A stretch of 64,000 bases of DNA from the NCBI GenBank assembly GCA_964514215.1, contig CAZEPW010000002.1:55821-119820 (forward strand), read 5' to 3'. This stretch comes from CAYQUC01 sp964514215 (lineage in GTDB: Bacteria > Pseudomonadota > Gammaproteobacteria > UBA6429 > Thiohalophilaceae). This document shows positions 34,519 to 42,887 of this stretch, one piece after another (within the stretch, counting starts at the first letter, position 1; each line of letters starts with the position of its first letter). The translations under genes were made by a program, and so were the position numbers. Below the pieces are notes generated by a model. It did not search any database. It saw only the letters and a program-made list of their open reading frames with translations, and was not told the origin of the DNA.

Positions 34519-35903
34519 TAATTGTATCCTGTGTTTTGATTTTTTTGTGCAGTTATAATCCAGACAGGGTTTTCAGCGTGTAATCGATTCATGTGTAATA
34601 TCGGCTTACTACGTGCAGCTGATAATTGCGTTACATCCCATTCGATATTAACGTCGTCATTTGCAGTTTCATAATGTTCTTTAATGTGTTTAAGAGCTGT
34701 TATTGCGGTGCTCATATTTTCTATCGTCACAAAATTCATTACCAAGCAAGCGGGGGCTAACATTCGTGTCATACAGATTGATATTAGTTCCGTTAATTCG
34801 CCACCCGAACCACCTATAAAAATTGCGTTTGGTGTTGGCCATTGTTCAAGTTGAGCAGGTGCTTTGGCATGAATCAAGGTGTAATTTGTCACCTGCATAT
34901 TCACTTTATTTTGACTGGCAATGCAAAAATCATCGGTATTTTTTTCAATGGCGTAGACATGACCTTGGGGGCATAACATTGCGGCTTCTAAGCCAACCGA
35001 GCCAGAACCGGCACCAATGTCCCATACGATGCTGTTTGGTGTTAGCTGCATTCTGGCTAATGACACTGCGCGAACTTCACGTTTGGTTATTAAGCCTTTG
35101 TCGGGTTTACGTTGTTTGAATAAGTGGTCGGCACGCCCAAAAATAATTTTTTCGGGCTTGGTTTTATGTCGTTGTAAAATTGTGATGTTGAGATCAGAAA
35201 ATGTTTTCTGTGCCGCACTATCAATATCCATCGGGCCAACTGTTGTTTCATTGTCCTGTAATATATTTTCGACGACGGTAATTGTAAAATCATTTTCAAA
35301 ACCTTCAAGTTTTAACATTCTCGCTATGCGTGCCGGATTGTTTTCCGGACTGGTGAAAATAGCCAATTTGCTATGCTGTTGTGTCAGTTGCAGTAAATGA
35401 TACAAACCATGATTTGCATCTAAACCAATTTGCCATTCACCGGTATCTTTACTGTGGATTGAACAAATTTTAATATCTTGCCACGTTAAACCCAGTCTGG
35501 CACAGGCGAGTTGTATGGTGGATACGTTGGGAATTATTTCACAAGTATTAATGTTAATTTTTTCACGAATGTATTTTGCAATGCCATGACAAAGTGGGTC
35601 GCCTGTGGCAAGCACTACAATTTGTTGCTGTTTATCTTGGGCGGTTGTTATCCACTGCGGGATTTTGTCTAATTTTCCGGTGAGATCAAACTGTTGTTTA
35701 GCATTAATAAATTGTTTTTCGAAGCGTTTAAGTGTGCGTGTTCCACCAATTATTACATCGGCTTGGTTAATAAAATTAATTGTTTGCTGTGATAATGAAT
35801 TTAGACCATCATCCAGTACCCCGATAATACGACAAGTAATCGTGTTCTCTGGACGAACAACATCTAGGTTTGCTGAGGTTGTATTAATTACTATTTGAGT
35901 CAT
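34518..35903 (-). CDS. cobL: Precorrin-6Y C5,15-methyltransferase (decarboxylating), CbiE-CbiT fusion
   Basis: 461 aa fusion. The CbiE half (about 20-230) methylates C5: IIGVLDDGLNSLSQQTINFI, VIIGGTRTLKRF and VVLATGDPLCHGIAKYI. The CbiT half (about 255-450) methylates C15 and decarboxylates the acetate side chain: ITKREVRAVSLARMQL, VWDIGAGSGSVGLEAAML (SAM loop) and AIFIGGSGGELTELI. Two-domain CobL is usual in pseudomonads, while the early-cobalt pathway often has separate CbiE and CbiT. Confidence 0.95.
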   Translation of the reverse strand: MTQIVINTTSANLDVVRPENTITCRIIGVLDDGLNSLSQQTINFINQADVIIGGTRTLKRFEKQFINAKQQFDLTGKLDKIPQWITTAQDKQQQIVVLATGDPLCHGIAKYIREKININTCEIIPNVSTIQLACARLGLTWQDIKICSIHSKDTGEWQIGLDANHGLYHLLQLTQQHSKLAIFTSPENNPARIARMLKLEGFENDFTITVVENILQDNETTVGPMDIDSAAQKTFSDLNITILQRHKTKPEKIIFGRADHLFKQRKPDKGLITKREVRAVSLARMQLTPNSIVWDIGAGSGSVGLEAAMLCPQGHVYAIEKNTDDFCIASQNKVNMQVTNYTLIHAKAPAQLEQWPTPNAIFIGGSGGELTELISICMTRMLAPACLVMNFVTIENMSTAITALKHIKEHYETANDDVNIEWDVTQLSAARSKPILHMNRLHAENPVWIITAQKNQNTGYN

Positions 35904-35915
35904 AGACCTTGTACC

Positions 35916-37031
35916 TTAATAATTACCCGATGCTTCTGCGAGTTTATTACCATCAAAATCACAGACCATGACTGTAATTGTAAATTTATTTGGGTAGCGC
36001 GCACTTAAAGTCTCAATTACTTTTTTAGCTAATGCTTGGTAAAATTCGTGAAGTAATCCAATTTCTTCCATTCGTTCGCTGGCATAACGCGCCATTTCCG
36101 ATGCGGCTATATCAGCACAGACAGCATCAGGGGCTCCGATGCTTTTAGCAAGCTCAGCCAGTAATTGGGTGTTGACTTTATTGCGTCCTGCGTGAGTGAT
36201 GGTTTCACCTTGGGCCATTTTGGTTAGTTTGCCAACCATGCCACCAATTATCGCGTGTTTTATTTTTTCAGTCACGATGGTATCGAGTGCATAGCGTAAA
36301 AAGTCACCCATCTGCACAAAACAGGCATCATGCAAATTGGGCATTTCACGCATCACGAATTTTTCTGTGCGTCCACCGGTGGTTAGCACTACCGTGTCTT
36401 GTCCTTGATTGGCAGCGACTTCGATGCCTTGAATAACACTGGCTCGAAACGCGGAGGTCGAGTAGGGATGAACTATTCCGGTTGTGCCTAAAATTGATAT
36501 TCCATCTATAATACCAAGGCGGTAATTTAGTGTTTTCTTTGACATTTCGATGCCACCGGGAACCGATATAGTGACATCAATACCGGTAGTTTTTAGCACT
36601 TCATTTGCAACCAGACGAACATTTTCTTCGATGTTTTTTCTTGGCACAGGATTTATTGCCGGTCCACCGACATCTAAACCTAAGCCTTTCATGGTTATTG
36701 TGCCGACGCCAATGCCACCTTTGAGTTGCACACAGTTAATTAAACTTGTATCGTCATTAAAGCATACATCGGCTGTTAATGGCGCTTTGTCGGTACAATC
36801 CGGATCATCACCTGCGTCTTTTATAACAACGGCATGTGCAGTTTGTTGATCGCAAAAAGCATCTGTCACTGTAAAATTGATTTTTTCGCCATTAGGTAAC
36901 ATACATTCGACAACGTCCGGAACTTTTCCCGTTAATAAACCAAGAGTGGCTGCGCGCGCAGCTGCGGCTGAACAGGCCCCTGTTGTATAACCTTTACGGC
37001 TTCCTCGTTGTTTTTTCTTTTTCATTGCCAT
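35916..37031 (-). CDS. cbiD: Cobalt-precorrin-5B C1-methyltransferase CbiD
   Basis: 371 aa. CbiD methylates C1 and is diagnostic of the early-cobalt-insertion route. Motifs: SRKGYTTGACSAAAARAATL, KDAGDDPDCTDKAPLTADV, GLGLDVGGPAINPVPRKNI, GTTGIVHPYSTSAFRASV and GGMVGKLTKMAQGETITHAG. Starts at ATG 37031; a second ATG two codons later is equally possible. 48 bases after cbiC. Confidence 0.95.
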   Translation of the reverse strand: MAMKKKKQRGSRKGYTTGACSAAAARAATLGLLTGKVPDVVECMLPNGEKINFTVTDAFCDQQTAHAVVIKDAGDDPDCTDKAPLTADVCFNDDTSLINCVQLKGGIGVGTITMKGLGLDVGGPAINPVPRKNIEENVRLVANEVLKTTGIDVTISVPGGIEMSKKTLNYRLGIIDGISILGTTGIVHPYSTSAFRASVIQGIEVAANQGQDTVVLTTGGRTEKFVMREMPNLHDACFVQMGDFLRYALDTIVTEKIKHAIIGGMVGKLTKMAQGETITHAGRNKVNTQLLAELAKSIGAPDAVCADIAASEMARYASERMEEIGLLHEFYQALAKKVIETLSARYPNKFTITVMVCDFDGNKLAEASGNY

Positions 37032-37079
37032 AATAACGCTAAAAAATAATAATGTTAACGATGAGTATTTGAATTTATG

Positions 37080-37745
37080 TTATTTGTTTTTTTGAGTTGA
37101 TTCTGCAACGGCTAACATTGCATGAATTGCAGCTACAACCAAGGTTGAACCACCTTTACGACCTTGAGTAATAATCCAAGGTATATTTGTTAGGGTTTTT
37201 GTAATTTCTTTTGACTCCGCCGCAGAAACAAAACCAACTGGCATTCCCACGATTAGAGCGGGTTTTATTTCATTGTTTTTAATCCTATCTGTAATTTCAA
37301 TTAATGCCGTCGGGGCATTACCTATGGCAATAATGCTGTTATCTAATAATTTTAAGTTTTGTGCTTTTTTCATGGCTTGCACTGCACGAGTTGTGTTTAA
37401 TGCTTTTGCTTGAGTGATGACATCTTCATCTGATATGAAATGATGAGTATGCACATTAAAGTAGTTTAATCGTGGTTTGGATAGACCAACACAAATCATT
37501 TCAACATCAGCAACAATATTAGCGCCATTATTAATCGCATTAATTCCAGCGCTAACGGCATCTGGGTGAAATTTTACTAGGCCATTAAATTCAAAATCTG
37601 CTGTGGCATGGATCATTCGTCTGACAATTTGCCATTGTTCATTTTGATAAGAATGAGAGCCAACTTCTTGATCAACTATTGAGAATGAATCATGTTCAAT
37701 TTTTTGACCTGCCTTGGTTAATTGCTCGGTAATGACATTATTCAT
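37080..37745 (-). CDS. cbiC: Precorrin-8X / cobalt-precorrin-8 methylmutase
   Basis: 221 aa (CbiC/CobH). Moves the methyl group from C11 to C12 to give (cobalt-)hydrogenobyrinate. RRMIHATADFEFNGLVKFHP carries the catalytic histidine; VADVEMICVGLSKPRL, AIGNAPTALIEI and ALIVGMPVGFVSAAESK follow. Starts in the cbiX stop (4-base overlap). Confidence 0.95.
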   Translation of the reverse strand: MNNVITEQLTKAGQKIEHDSFSIVDQEVGSHSYQNEQWQIVRRMIHATADFEFNGLVKFHPDAVSAGINAINNGANIVADVEMICVGLSKPRLNYFNVHTHHFISDEDVITQAKALNTTRAVQAMKKAQNLKLLDNSIIAIGNAPTALIEITDRIKNNEIKPALIVGMPVGFVSAAESKEITKTLTNIPWIITQGRKGGSTLVVAAIHAMLAVAESTQKNK

Positions 37746-38638
37746 GCAGTAACTCCAGATTCAGTTTGTTGTTCATGACTATGATGATGGCCGTGTTCGT
37801 GGTGATGACCTTCACGTTCAGCAAGTTCACGGTAGTGACAACCATCACACTCAAGCATGGTTTTTTCGGTTAAGTCACCAAGGGCTTGCTTAACCCGTGT
37901 GTTTAAGGTGTCATAAATTTCATTTTCAAAACCAAAGTAATGGCTTAACGCAAAACTCAGTTGAGGGTATTGTTGTTGCAATCGTGCTGTTTGTCGTTTT
38001 ATACGTTCGATTAACGTTCCGGTAAATAAATAATAGGGTAGTATCACTACTTGGGTCATGCCAATTAATGCGTGTCGTTGCACTACTGTTTCAAGTCTAG
38101 GATAAGTAATTCCAGTGAATGCGATATCAACAACATCATGATCGGTTTTTTCAAATAACCATCTTGCCATTTTTGCGAGTTCGCCATTGGCAAATTGATC
38201 CGATGAGCCCCGGCCTAAGATAATAACGCCGGTTGATCGTGGGTCGGGCATTTCAATGGTGGCTAGTGCCTTAGTTAAGTTGCGTTTTAAAATAGTTAAT
38301 AGCGGCTCACCGGCACCAATGTGTCGGGCATATACAAATTCAATATGTGAATGGCGTTCTCGGGCTTTATTGATATGATGCGGTATTTCCATTTTAACGT
38401 GACCGGCGGCATTTAAAATTAAAGGCACAATAATGACTTTATTACTTTTATTGGCTGTCGCAGCATCTGCAGCAATATCGAGTCCGTCATCCAATAATAT
38501 ATCAGCAAACTCGATGTAGCAGGTGGTGATAGCCCAAGTAGGGTTTCGTGACTGCCATTCAGTTGAAAACTGTTCGATTTCAACATTGCCATTTTTATCG
38601 CGTGAACCGTGGCCAACTAATAGTATTGTGGTTTTCAT
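37742..38638 (-). CDS. cbiX: Sirohydrochlorin cobaltochelatase CbiX with His-rich tail
   Basis: 298 aa, long-form CbiX that puts cobalt into sirohydrochlorin. The N-terminus ILLVGHGSRDKNGNVEIEQF holds the metal-binding His; VIIVPLILNAAGHVKMEIPHH and the second half VIILGRGSSDQFANGEL show the two-repeat chelatase fold. The C-terminal 45 residues contain CDGCHY and a run HHHEHGHHHSHEQQ, likely for cobalt or nickel binding. ATG 38638 follows AGGAA; the frame open to 38704 is cobM overlap. Confidence 0.94.
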   Translation of the reverse strand: MKTTILLVGHGSRDKNGNVEIEQFSTEWQSRNPTWAITTCYIEFADILLDDGLDIAADAATANKSNKVIIVPLILNAAGHVKMEIPHHINKARERHSHIEFVYARHIGAGEPLLTILKRNLTKALATIEMPDPRSTGVIILGRGSSDQFANGELAKMARWLFEKTDHDVVDIAFTGITYPRLETVVQRHALIGMTQVVILPYYLFTGTLIERIKRQTARLQQQYPQLSFALSHYFGFENEIYDTLNTRVKQALGDLTEKTMLECDGCHYRELAEREGHHHEHGHHHSHEQQTESGVTA

Positions 38639-38657
38639 TATTTTTCCTGATAACTTA

Positions 38658-39458
38658 TCATTTAATTTCTGCTTTACGAAATCGATGGCTGAAATTTTTG
38701 TCATAGAGTTTTGATTTTTTTAGTTCTTTCCAATTGCGAGAACCGATTGTCGGGCTGACAATAATCATTGCTTGGCTAGTAATTTTTTCAGCGATACATT
38801 TATCTCTAATGTTTTTTAATGTGCCTCGAATAATTTTTTCTTGTGCTGGCCAACTGGCTTTTTGCACAACTAATATCGGCGCATCTTCATCCCAGCCTGC
38901 GGCAATACAATCTTGTTGAACTTTTTTTAGCAATGTTATTGATAAAAATAAACATAAAGTGCAGTGGTGGGCTGCCAATTCAGGTAAAGACTCTCCCTCG
39001 GGCATTGGTGTTCGACCTGCTACTCGAGTTAAAATAACGGTTTGTGTAATTTCAGGCAAGGTGAGTGTTTCGATACCGGCTGCTGCTGTGGCCATGGCGG
39101 ATGAAACACCGGGTACTACGGCAATATCTATTTTTAACGCATCTAATGGTTGTACCATTTCAATTAATGCACCATAAAGTCCGGGATCGCCAGTTTGTAG
39201 TCGAATGACGGTTTTGCACTTTGCTGCATTTGAAATTAACCAGTCGGTTATTTCTTCTAAAGCCATGCCTTTTGAATCACTAATGATGCAGTTTTTTTTT
39301 GCCCAACGCATGGTTGCTTGTGATACTAAGGAGCCTGCAAATAAAATGGCATCGGCTTGTGCAATTAAATTGCGTCCTTTGACCGTTATTAATTCCGGGT
39401 CGCCGGGGCCGGCTCCAACAAACCATACTTTGCCGTAATTTGAATTAGTATTCGTCAT
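38658..39458 (-). CDS. cobM: Precorrin-4/cobalt-precorrin-4 C11-methyltransferase
   Basis: 266 aa (CobM/CbiF). KVWFVGAGPGDPELITVKG near the N-terminus, LFAGSLVSQATMRWAK, VIRLQTGDPGLYGALIEM, VPGVSSAMATAAAGIETL and HCTLCLFLSI are classic. The frame opens at 39551, but ATG 39458 gives the family N-terminus and a 14-base overlap with the end of cobB. The last residues after IIVSPTIGS are longer and basic. Confidence 0.94.
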   Translation of the reverse strand: MTNTNSNYGKVWFVGAGPGDPELITVKGRNLIAQADAILFAGSLVSQATMRWAKKNCIISDSKGMALEEITDWLISNAAKCKTVIRLQTGDPGLYGALIEMVQPLDALKIDIAVVPGVSSAMATAAAGIETLTLPEITQTVILTRVAGRTPMPEGESLPELAAHHCTLCLFLSITLLKKVQQDCIAAGWDEDAPILVVQKASWPAQEKIIRGTLKNIRDKCIAEKITSQAMIIVSPTIGSRNWKELKKSKLYDKNFSHRFRKAEIK

Positions 39459-40788
39459 GTTTAAACAGTCTCGCGCAGGCACTAGGGTTGGATGGAAAGT
39501 ACATATGAAGATAACTGGCATGCAATCGTTGGTGACGATAAACTGCCTCACCGCGTCCTTTTTTTCGGGTACTGTTGGTTATTGTTACAGGCAACATATC
39601 GGTTTCCATTTTGGAATGATGAAATGTGTGTCCCCGTATTTCACCTTCGGGTAGCGCCATACTGTGCATGCCAAGATTGGTCAGTTTTTGTTGCATGATG
39701 GCAGTGCCAGCAAGCAAGCCGACCATGCTGGCTTTTTTACCGGATTTATCGGTTAACGATTCCAATAAATATAACATACCGCCACATTCCGCTACTATCG
39801 GTTTATTTTGCACATGGTGTTGCTTAATACTGTTTATCATTGAGTGATTGCTTGATAAGGCTTCTAAATGCAATTCGGGATAACCTCCGGGAAAATACAC
39901 GCTGTCAGTCTCGGGTAGTTTGTTATCCGTTATCGGGGAAAAATATTGAATTTTAGCGCCTAAGTTTTCAAGGCATTCGATATTGGCTCGATAAATAAAG
40001 CTAAATGCGTTGTCTTGTGCCACGCTAATTTTATAGCCGGATAACGGGTTATCACTAATGAGGTTTAATTCTGCATCACTATCGACATTAGTGCGATTAA
40101 ATATGACGGCATCAGGCAGCATATCTAGGCCGGTATCCAATAATTTTTTGGCTGCTAGATTTATTCTTTTTTCTAAATCATCAATTTCATTGGCAGTGAC
40201 TAATCCTAGATGCCGAGATGGCAATTCAATGTTTTCATCTCGGGGTAGAGCACCAAAATAGCGCATTCCATCGGGTAAGCTTTCCGCTATCATGTCAGCA
40301 TGATTGGCGCTAGCGACTCGATTGGCAATAACTCCGGCAAACAATAATTCATTATTATAGTTTGCCAAACCATGTGCCAAGGCACCAAAAGTTTGAGCCA
40401 TTGATGCGGCATTAATAACGGCGAGTACTGGAATATTAAATAAAATGGCTAAATCAGCACTTGAAGGTGCGCCATCAAATAATCCCATTACACCTTCAAT
40501 TAAAATTAAATCGGCTTTTTGTGCGGCGTTATACAATAGTTTACGGCAATGCGCTTCGCCTCCCATCCAGATATCAAGTTGATAAACCGGATTACCGGAT
40601 GCGCGTTCTAAAATTGTTGGGTCTAAAAAATCGGGGCCGGTTTTAAAGATAATGACATGACGACCTTGCAAGCGATGCAACCTTGCTAAAGCAGCAGTGA
40701 CTGTGGTTTTACCTTGACCGGATGCAGGGGCGCTGATAAATATCGCAGGGCATGAGATATTTTTTGCTAATGATTTGTTGTCACTCAA
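39445..40788 (-). CDS. cobB: Cobyrinic acid a,c-diamide synthase
   Basis: 447 aa (CobB/CbiA), amidates the a and c acetates of the corrin ring. Walker A SAPASGQGKTTVTAALARL, KTGPDFLDPTILERASGNP, LIEGVMGLFDG, and a C-terminal glutaminase with AECGGMLYLLESLTD and SYLHMYFPSNP. It starts at TTG 40788, overlapping the cobO stop as TTGA, with AAAGGAA upstream; no in-frame ATG exists before the Walker A motif. Confidence 0.95.
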   Translation of the reverse strand: MSDNKSLAKNISCPAIFISAPASGQGKTTVTAALARLHRLQGRHVIIFKTGPDFLDPTILERASGNPVYQLDIWMGGEAHCRKLLYNAAQKADLILIEGVMGLFDGAPSSADLAILFNIPVLAVINAASMAQTFGALAHGLANYNNELLFAGVIANRVASANHADMIAESLPDGMRYFGALPRDENIELPSRHLGLVTANEIDDLEKRINLAAKKLLDTGLDMLPDAVIFNRTNVDSDAELNLISDNPLSGYKISVAQDNAFSFIYRANIECLENLGAKIQYFSPITDNKLPETDSVYFPGGYPELHLEALSSNHSMINSIKQHHVQNKPIVAECGGMLYLLESLTDKSGKKASMVGLLAGTAIMQQKLTNLGMHSMALPEGEIRGHTFHHSKMETDMLPVTITNSTRKKGRGEAVYRHQRLHASYLHMYFPSNPSACARLFKHDEY

Positions 40789-41414
40789 AACTCAATTCCT
40801 TTTTGAGCTTTGACACCATTTTTATAAGCATGTTTAATAACATTCATTTCGGTGACTGTATCGGCTATGGTAATTAATTTTTCCGGGGCGGCTCGTCCGG
40901 TAATAATAACGTGTTGCATTGGTGGTCGTTGTTGTAATTTTTTAACGACGGTATCAATGTCGAGATAGCGATGTTTTAATGCAATGTTTAATTCATCCAG
41001 TAATACAACATTAATGCTTTCATCTTCTAGAAACTGACATGACTTCTGCCAGGCTTTTTCCGCGGCAGCGATATCAACTTGCTTGTCTTGTGTTTCCCAG
41101 GTAAAACCTTCGCCCATAACATAATATTGAATTTCGTTTGGGAAACGTCGATAAAACATTTCTTCACCAGTTGAAAATTTGCCTTTAATATATTGCACTA
41201 CGGCAATATTTAAATTTTGTCCTAATGCTCGTGCAACCATACCAAAACCAGAGCTGCTTTTACCTTTGCCATTACCGGTAAGCACTAACAATATGCCTTT
41301 ATCCGTTTGTGCTGTTGCAATTTGGGTATCTTTTACTTGTTTTTTACGCTGCATTCGTTTTTTGTGTTGCACTTCCGAAGGCACTGTCTCAGTGTTTTCT
41401 ACTTGAGTTTTCAT
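40785..41414 (-). CDS. cobO: Cob(I)yrinic acid a,c-diamide adenosyltransferase CobO/BtuR
   Basis: 209 aa CobA-type ATP:corrinoid adenosyltransferase that attaches the adenosyl upper ligand. The unusual P-loop LTGNGKGKSSSGFGMVARAL, VVQYIKGKFSTGEEMFY, VVLLDELNIALKHRYLD and HVIITGRAAPEKLI are typical. The first 35 residues are polar and Lys/Gln-rich, as in many long CobO proteins. Confidence 0.95.
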   Translation of the reverse strand: MKTQVENTETVPSEVQHKKRMQRKKQVKDTQIATAQTDKGILLVLTGNGKGKSSSGFGMVARALGQNLNIAVVQYIKGKFSTGEEMFYRRFPNEIQYYVMGEGFTWETQDKQVDIAAAEKAWQKSCQFLEDESINVVLLDELNIALKHRYLDIDTVVKKLQQRPPMQHVIITGRAAPEKLITIADTVTEMNVIKHAYKNGVKAQKGIEF

Positions 41415-41425
41415 TGTTACTAGAT

Positions 41426-42145
41426 TTAAGAATTGGATTCTTGCATCGGTAGTGATTCAAAATAACGGGATTTTAAAAAACCATTGAGTGTTCCAATAAT
41501 GATCCAAAATAGGATGTTGGCAAATGATGTGGCGATTATAAATGATTTTATTAATTCTTCAGGAACCGAGCTTATTTCAGTTATCGTCATTGAGTTAGTG
41601 AAAAAGTGTGGTGCAATTATAAATACTATGCCAAGAGCGCGAAAAGTTGCTGCAGGATTTAAAAACAATAAACCTAGGCCTATAGCAGTTGATGCTACTG
41701 TTGCAGTCCACCATAGTTGACGGTGTTCTAATGTTGCTTGTATTGCACCGGGTAATTCAGGTGGCATGCCTAAACTGGGCGCAAGGAAAAACACACTAAA
41801 ACCTGCCAAGCCCCAAAACAAGCCCGATTGCCAGCCGGAGAATTTAGCTGCTGTCATTAAGGATAAGAGCAATAACGAAAATCCAATTCCAAGTAATACA
41901 TTTGTCATTAATGTAAATAATGTTCGTTCTTTGCCGTCTTGGGGAGTCCATTCGGTTTGCTGAATAATTGATTTAGCCGTGTTATGTTCCTGAGAATCAT
42001 TGGCATGTGAATGTTGTTTTGATTCAAGCTCGTATGTCTCAGCTTCTAAAATAAGAGGAATAACATTAAATTGTTGAACCAAGGTAAGCAAAACACCTGC
42101 AATGATGCCAGATATAATTCCAGGTATTAAAAGTTTACGCAACAT
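41426..42145 (-). CDS. cbtA: Cobalt transporter subunit CbtA
   Basis: 239 aa with about five to six hydrophobic segments, the first at residues 7-28. The periplasmic loop after it is His-rich (KQHSHANDSQEHN), and WGLAGFSVFFLAPSLGMPPE with HRQLWWTATV is typical of CbtA. CbtA and CbtB are predicted cobalt uptake proteins found under B12 riboswitches. Second gene of the operon. Confidence 0.9.
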   Translation of the reverse strand: MLRKLLIPGIISGIIAGVLLTLVQQFNVIPLILEAETYELESKQHSHANDSQEHNTAKSIIQQTEWTPQDGKERTLFTLMTNVLLGIGFSLLLLSLMTAAKFSGWQSGLFWGLAGFSVFFLAPSLGMPPELPGAIQATLEHRQLWWTATVASTAIGLGLLFLNPAATFRALGIVFIIAPHFFTNSMTITEISSVPEELIKSFIIATSFANILFWIIIGTLNGFLKSRYFESLPMQESNS

Positions 42146-42179
42146 ACTGAGTGACCGCTTTAAACAATAGTGTTAGAGA

Positions 42180-42365
42180 TTAATGGCAAGGAAATGATGC
42201 TGCATGACGGGTATCGTGAGCGGCATTATGGACAACATTACCTTTCCCTTGTGCAAAACCAACTGAAAAAATTAATCCGAGACCAAGACTAGCGACAAAA
42301 GCTAATTTTAATGCTGATTTTGTAGTGGCTTGTGATGATGTTGAAACGGTTGTTGTCAATGACAT
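42180..42365 (-). CDS. cbtB: Cobalt transporter subunit CbtB
   Basis: 61 aa with one membrane helix (about 20-38) and a short His-rich C-terminus (VVHNAAHDTRHAASFPCH) thought to bind cobalt, as in the CbtB family. Preceded by a strong CGGAGGA ribosome site. First gene of the B12 operon, 119 bases after the end of the riboswitch. Confidence 0.9.
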   Translation of the reverse strand: MSLTTTVSTSSQATTKSALKLAFVASLGLGLIFSVGFAQGKGNVVHNAAHDTRHAASFPCH

Positions 42366-42436
42366 ATTTCCTCCGGTTGTAAGTTGTAATGAAATTATAA
42401 TGGAGGAAGAATAGTCTATAAGCTAAATGGAAATAG

Positions 42437-42451
42437 TTAGTTGATAGACAT
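42437..42451 (-). other. Four-codon minigene behind a hairpin-borne ribosome site
   Basis: ATG TCT ATC AAC TAA on the minus strand, 9 bases after a GGAGG. The GGAGG (42461-42465) is exactly the loop of a perfect 7-bp hairpin TTATTGC / GCAATAA at 42454-42472. This lies between the riboswitch and cbtB. Whether it is translated is unknown. Confidence 0.4.
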
Positions 42452-42484
42452 GTTTATTGCCCTCCGCAATAATTTTGTTATGTA

Positions 42485-42650
42485 GTTTGTAGGCCGGTCT
42501 CCGGACTGACGAATGTAAATAATTCGTTTACCGTTGCGGGGGCAGTGCCGGAATTGTGCAAATAGACGCACCGGCTTCCCGTTTAATCCTCAGTTTTTTG
42601 TGCTTATTAAAGTAAGCACTGATCGAGGACACCTCAAGCTATCGTTGTAC
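42485..42650 (-). promoter_or_regulatory. Cobalamin riboswitch
   Basis: Read on the minus strand: AGGTG near the 5' end, a side hairpin GTGCTTA / TAAGCAC, GGGAAGCCGGTGCG, the B12-box region GGCACTGCCCCCGCAACGG, and the closing CAGTCCGGAGACCGGCC. This is the standard cobalamin riboswitch core. It precedes cbtB and the whole operon, so adenosyl- or methylcobalamin should lower expression of cobalt uptake and B12 synthesis. Confidence 0.95.
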
Positions 42651-42678
42651 TTTAACGGGATTATCATAAAACTGTCAA
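42649..42678 (-). promoter_or_regulatory. Promoter of the B12 operon
   Basis: Minus strand TTGACA (42678-42673), 18-base spacer, TAAAGT (42654-42649). Transcription would start near 42642, just before the first riboswitch element. The remaining 42679-42887 toward radA is AT-rich, with a TTGACA at 42811-42816 on the plus strand but no good -10 for radA. Confidence 0.65.
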
Positions 42679-42887
42679 TATTAAATAGTGTATAAAATGC
42701 AATCAAATTTTAACCGTTACGTGTTATTGTGTCAGACGTAACATTGAACAATTATTAGTCAGTTTTGTATTATCTCAATTAATGGTATAACCCAATGTTT
42801 TGAAACAAGTTTGACATAAACAGTCAATTTGATTTCTTAACATTTATTTGCCGTGCTGTTGAGTCAATATTTTGTTAATCTCATGCC

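Noticed and set aside
26572..42365. Recent horizontal transfer of the B12 operon
   Set aside because: Base composition and codon use look like those of the neighbouring genes and no mobile gene or repeat flanks it.
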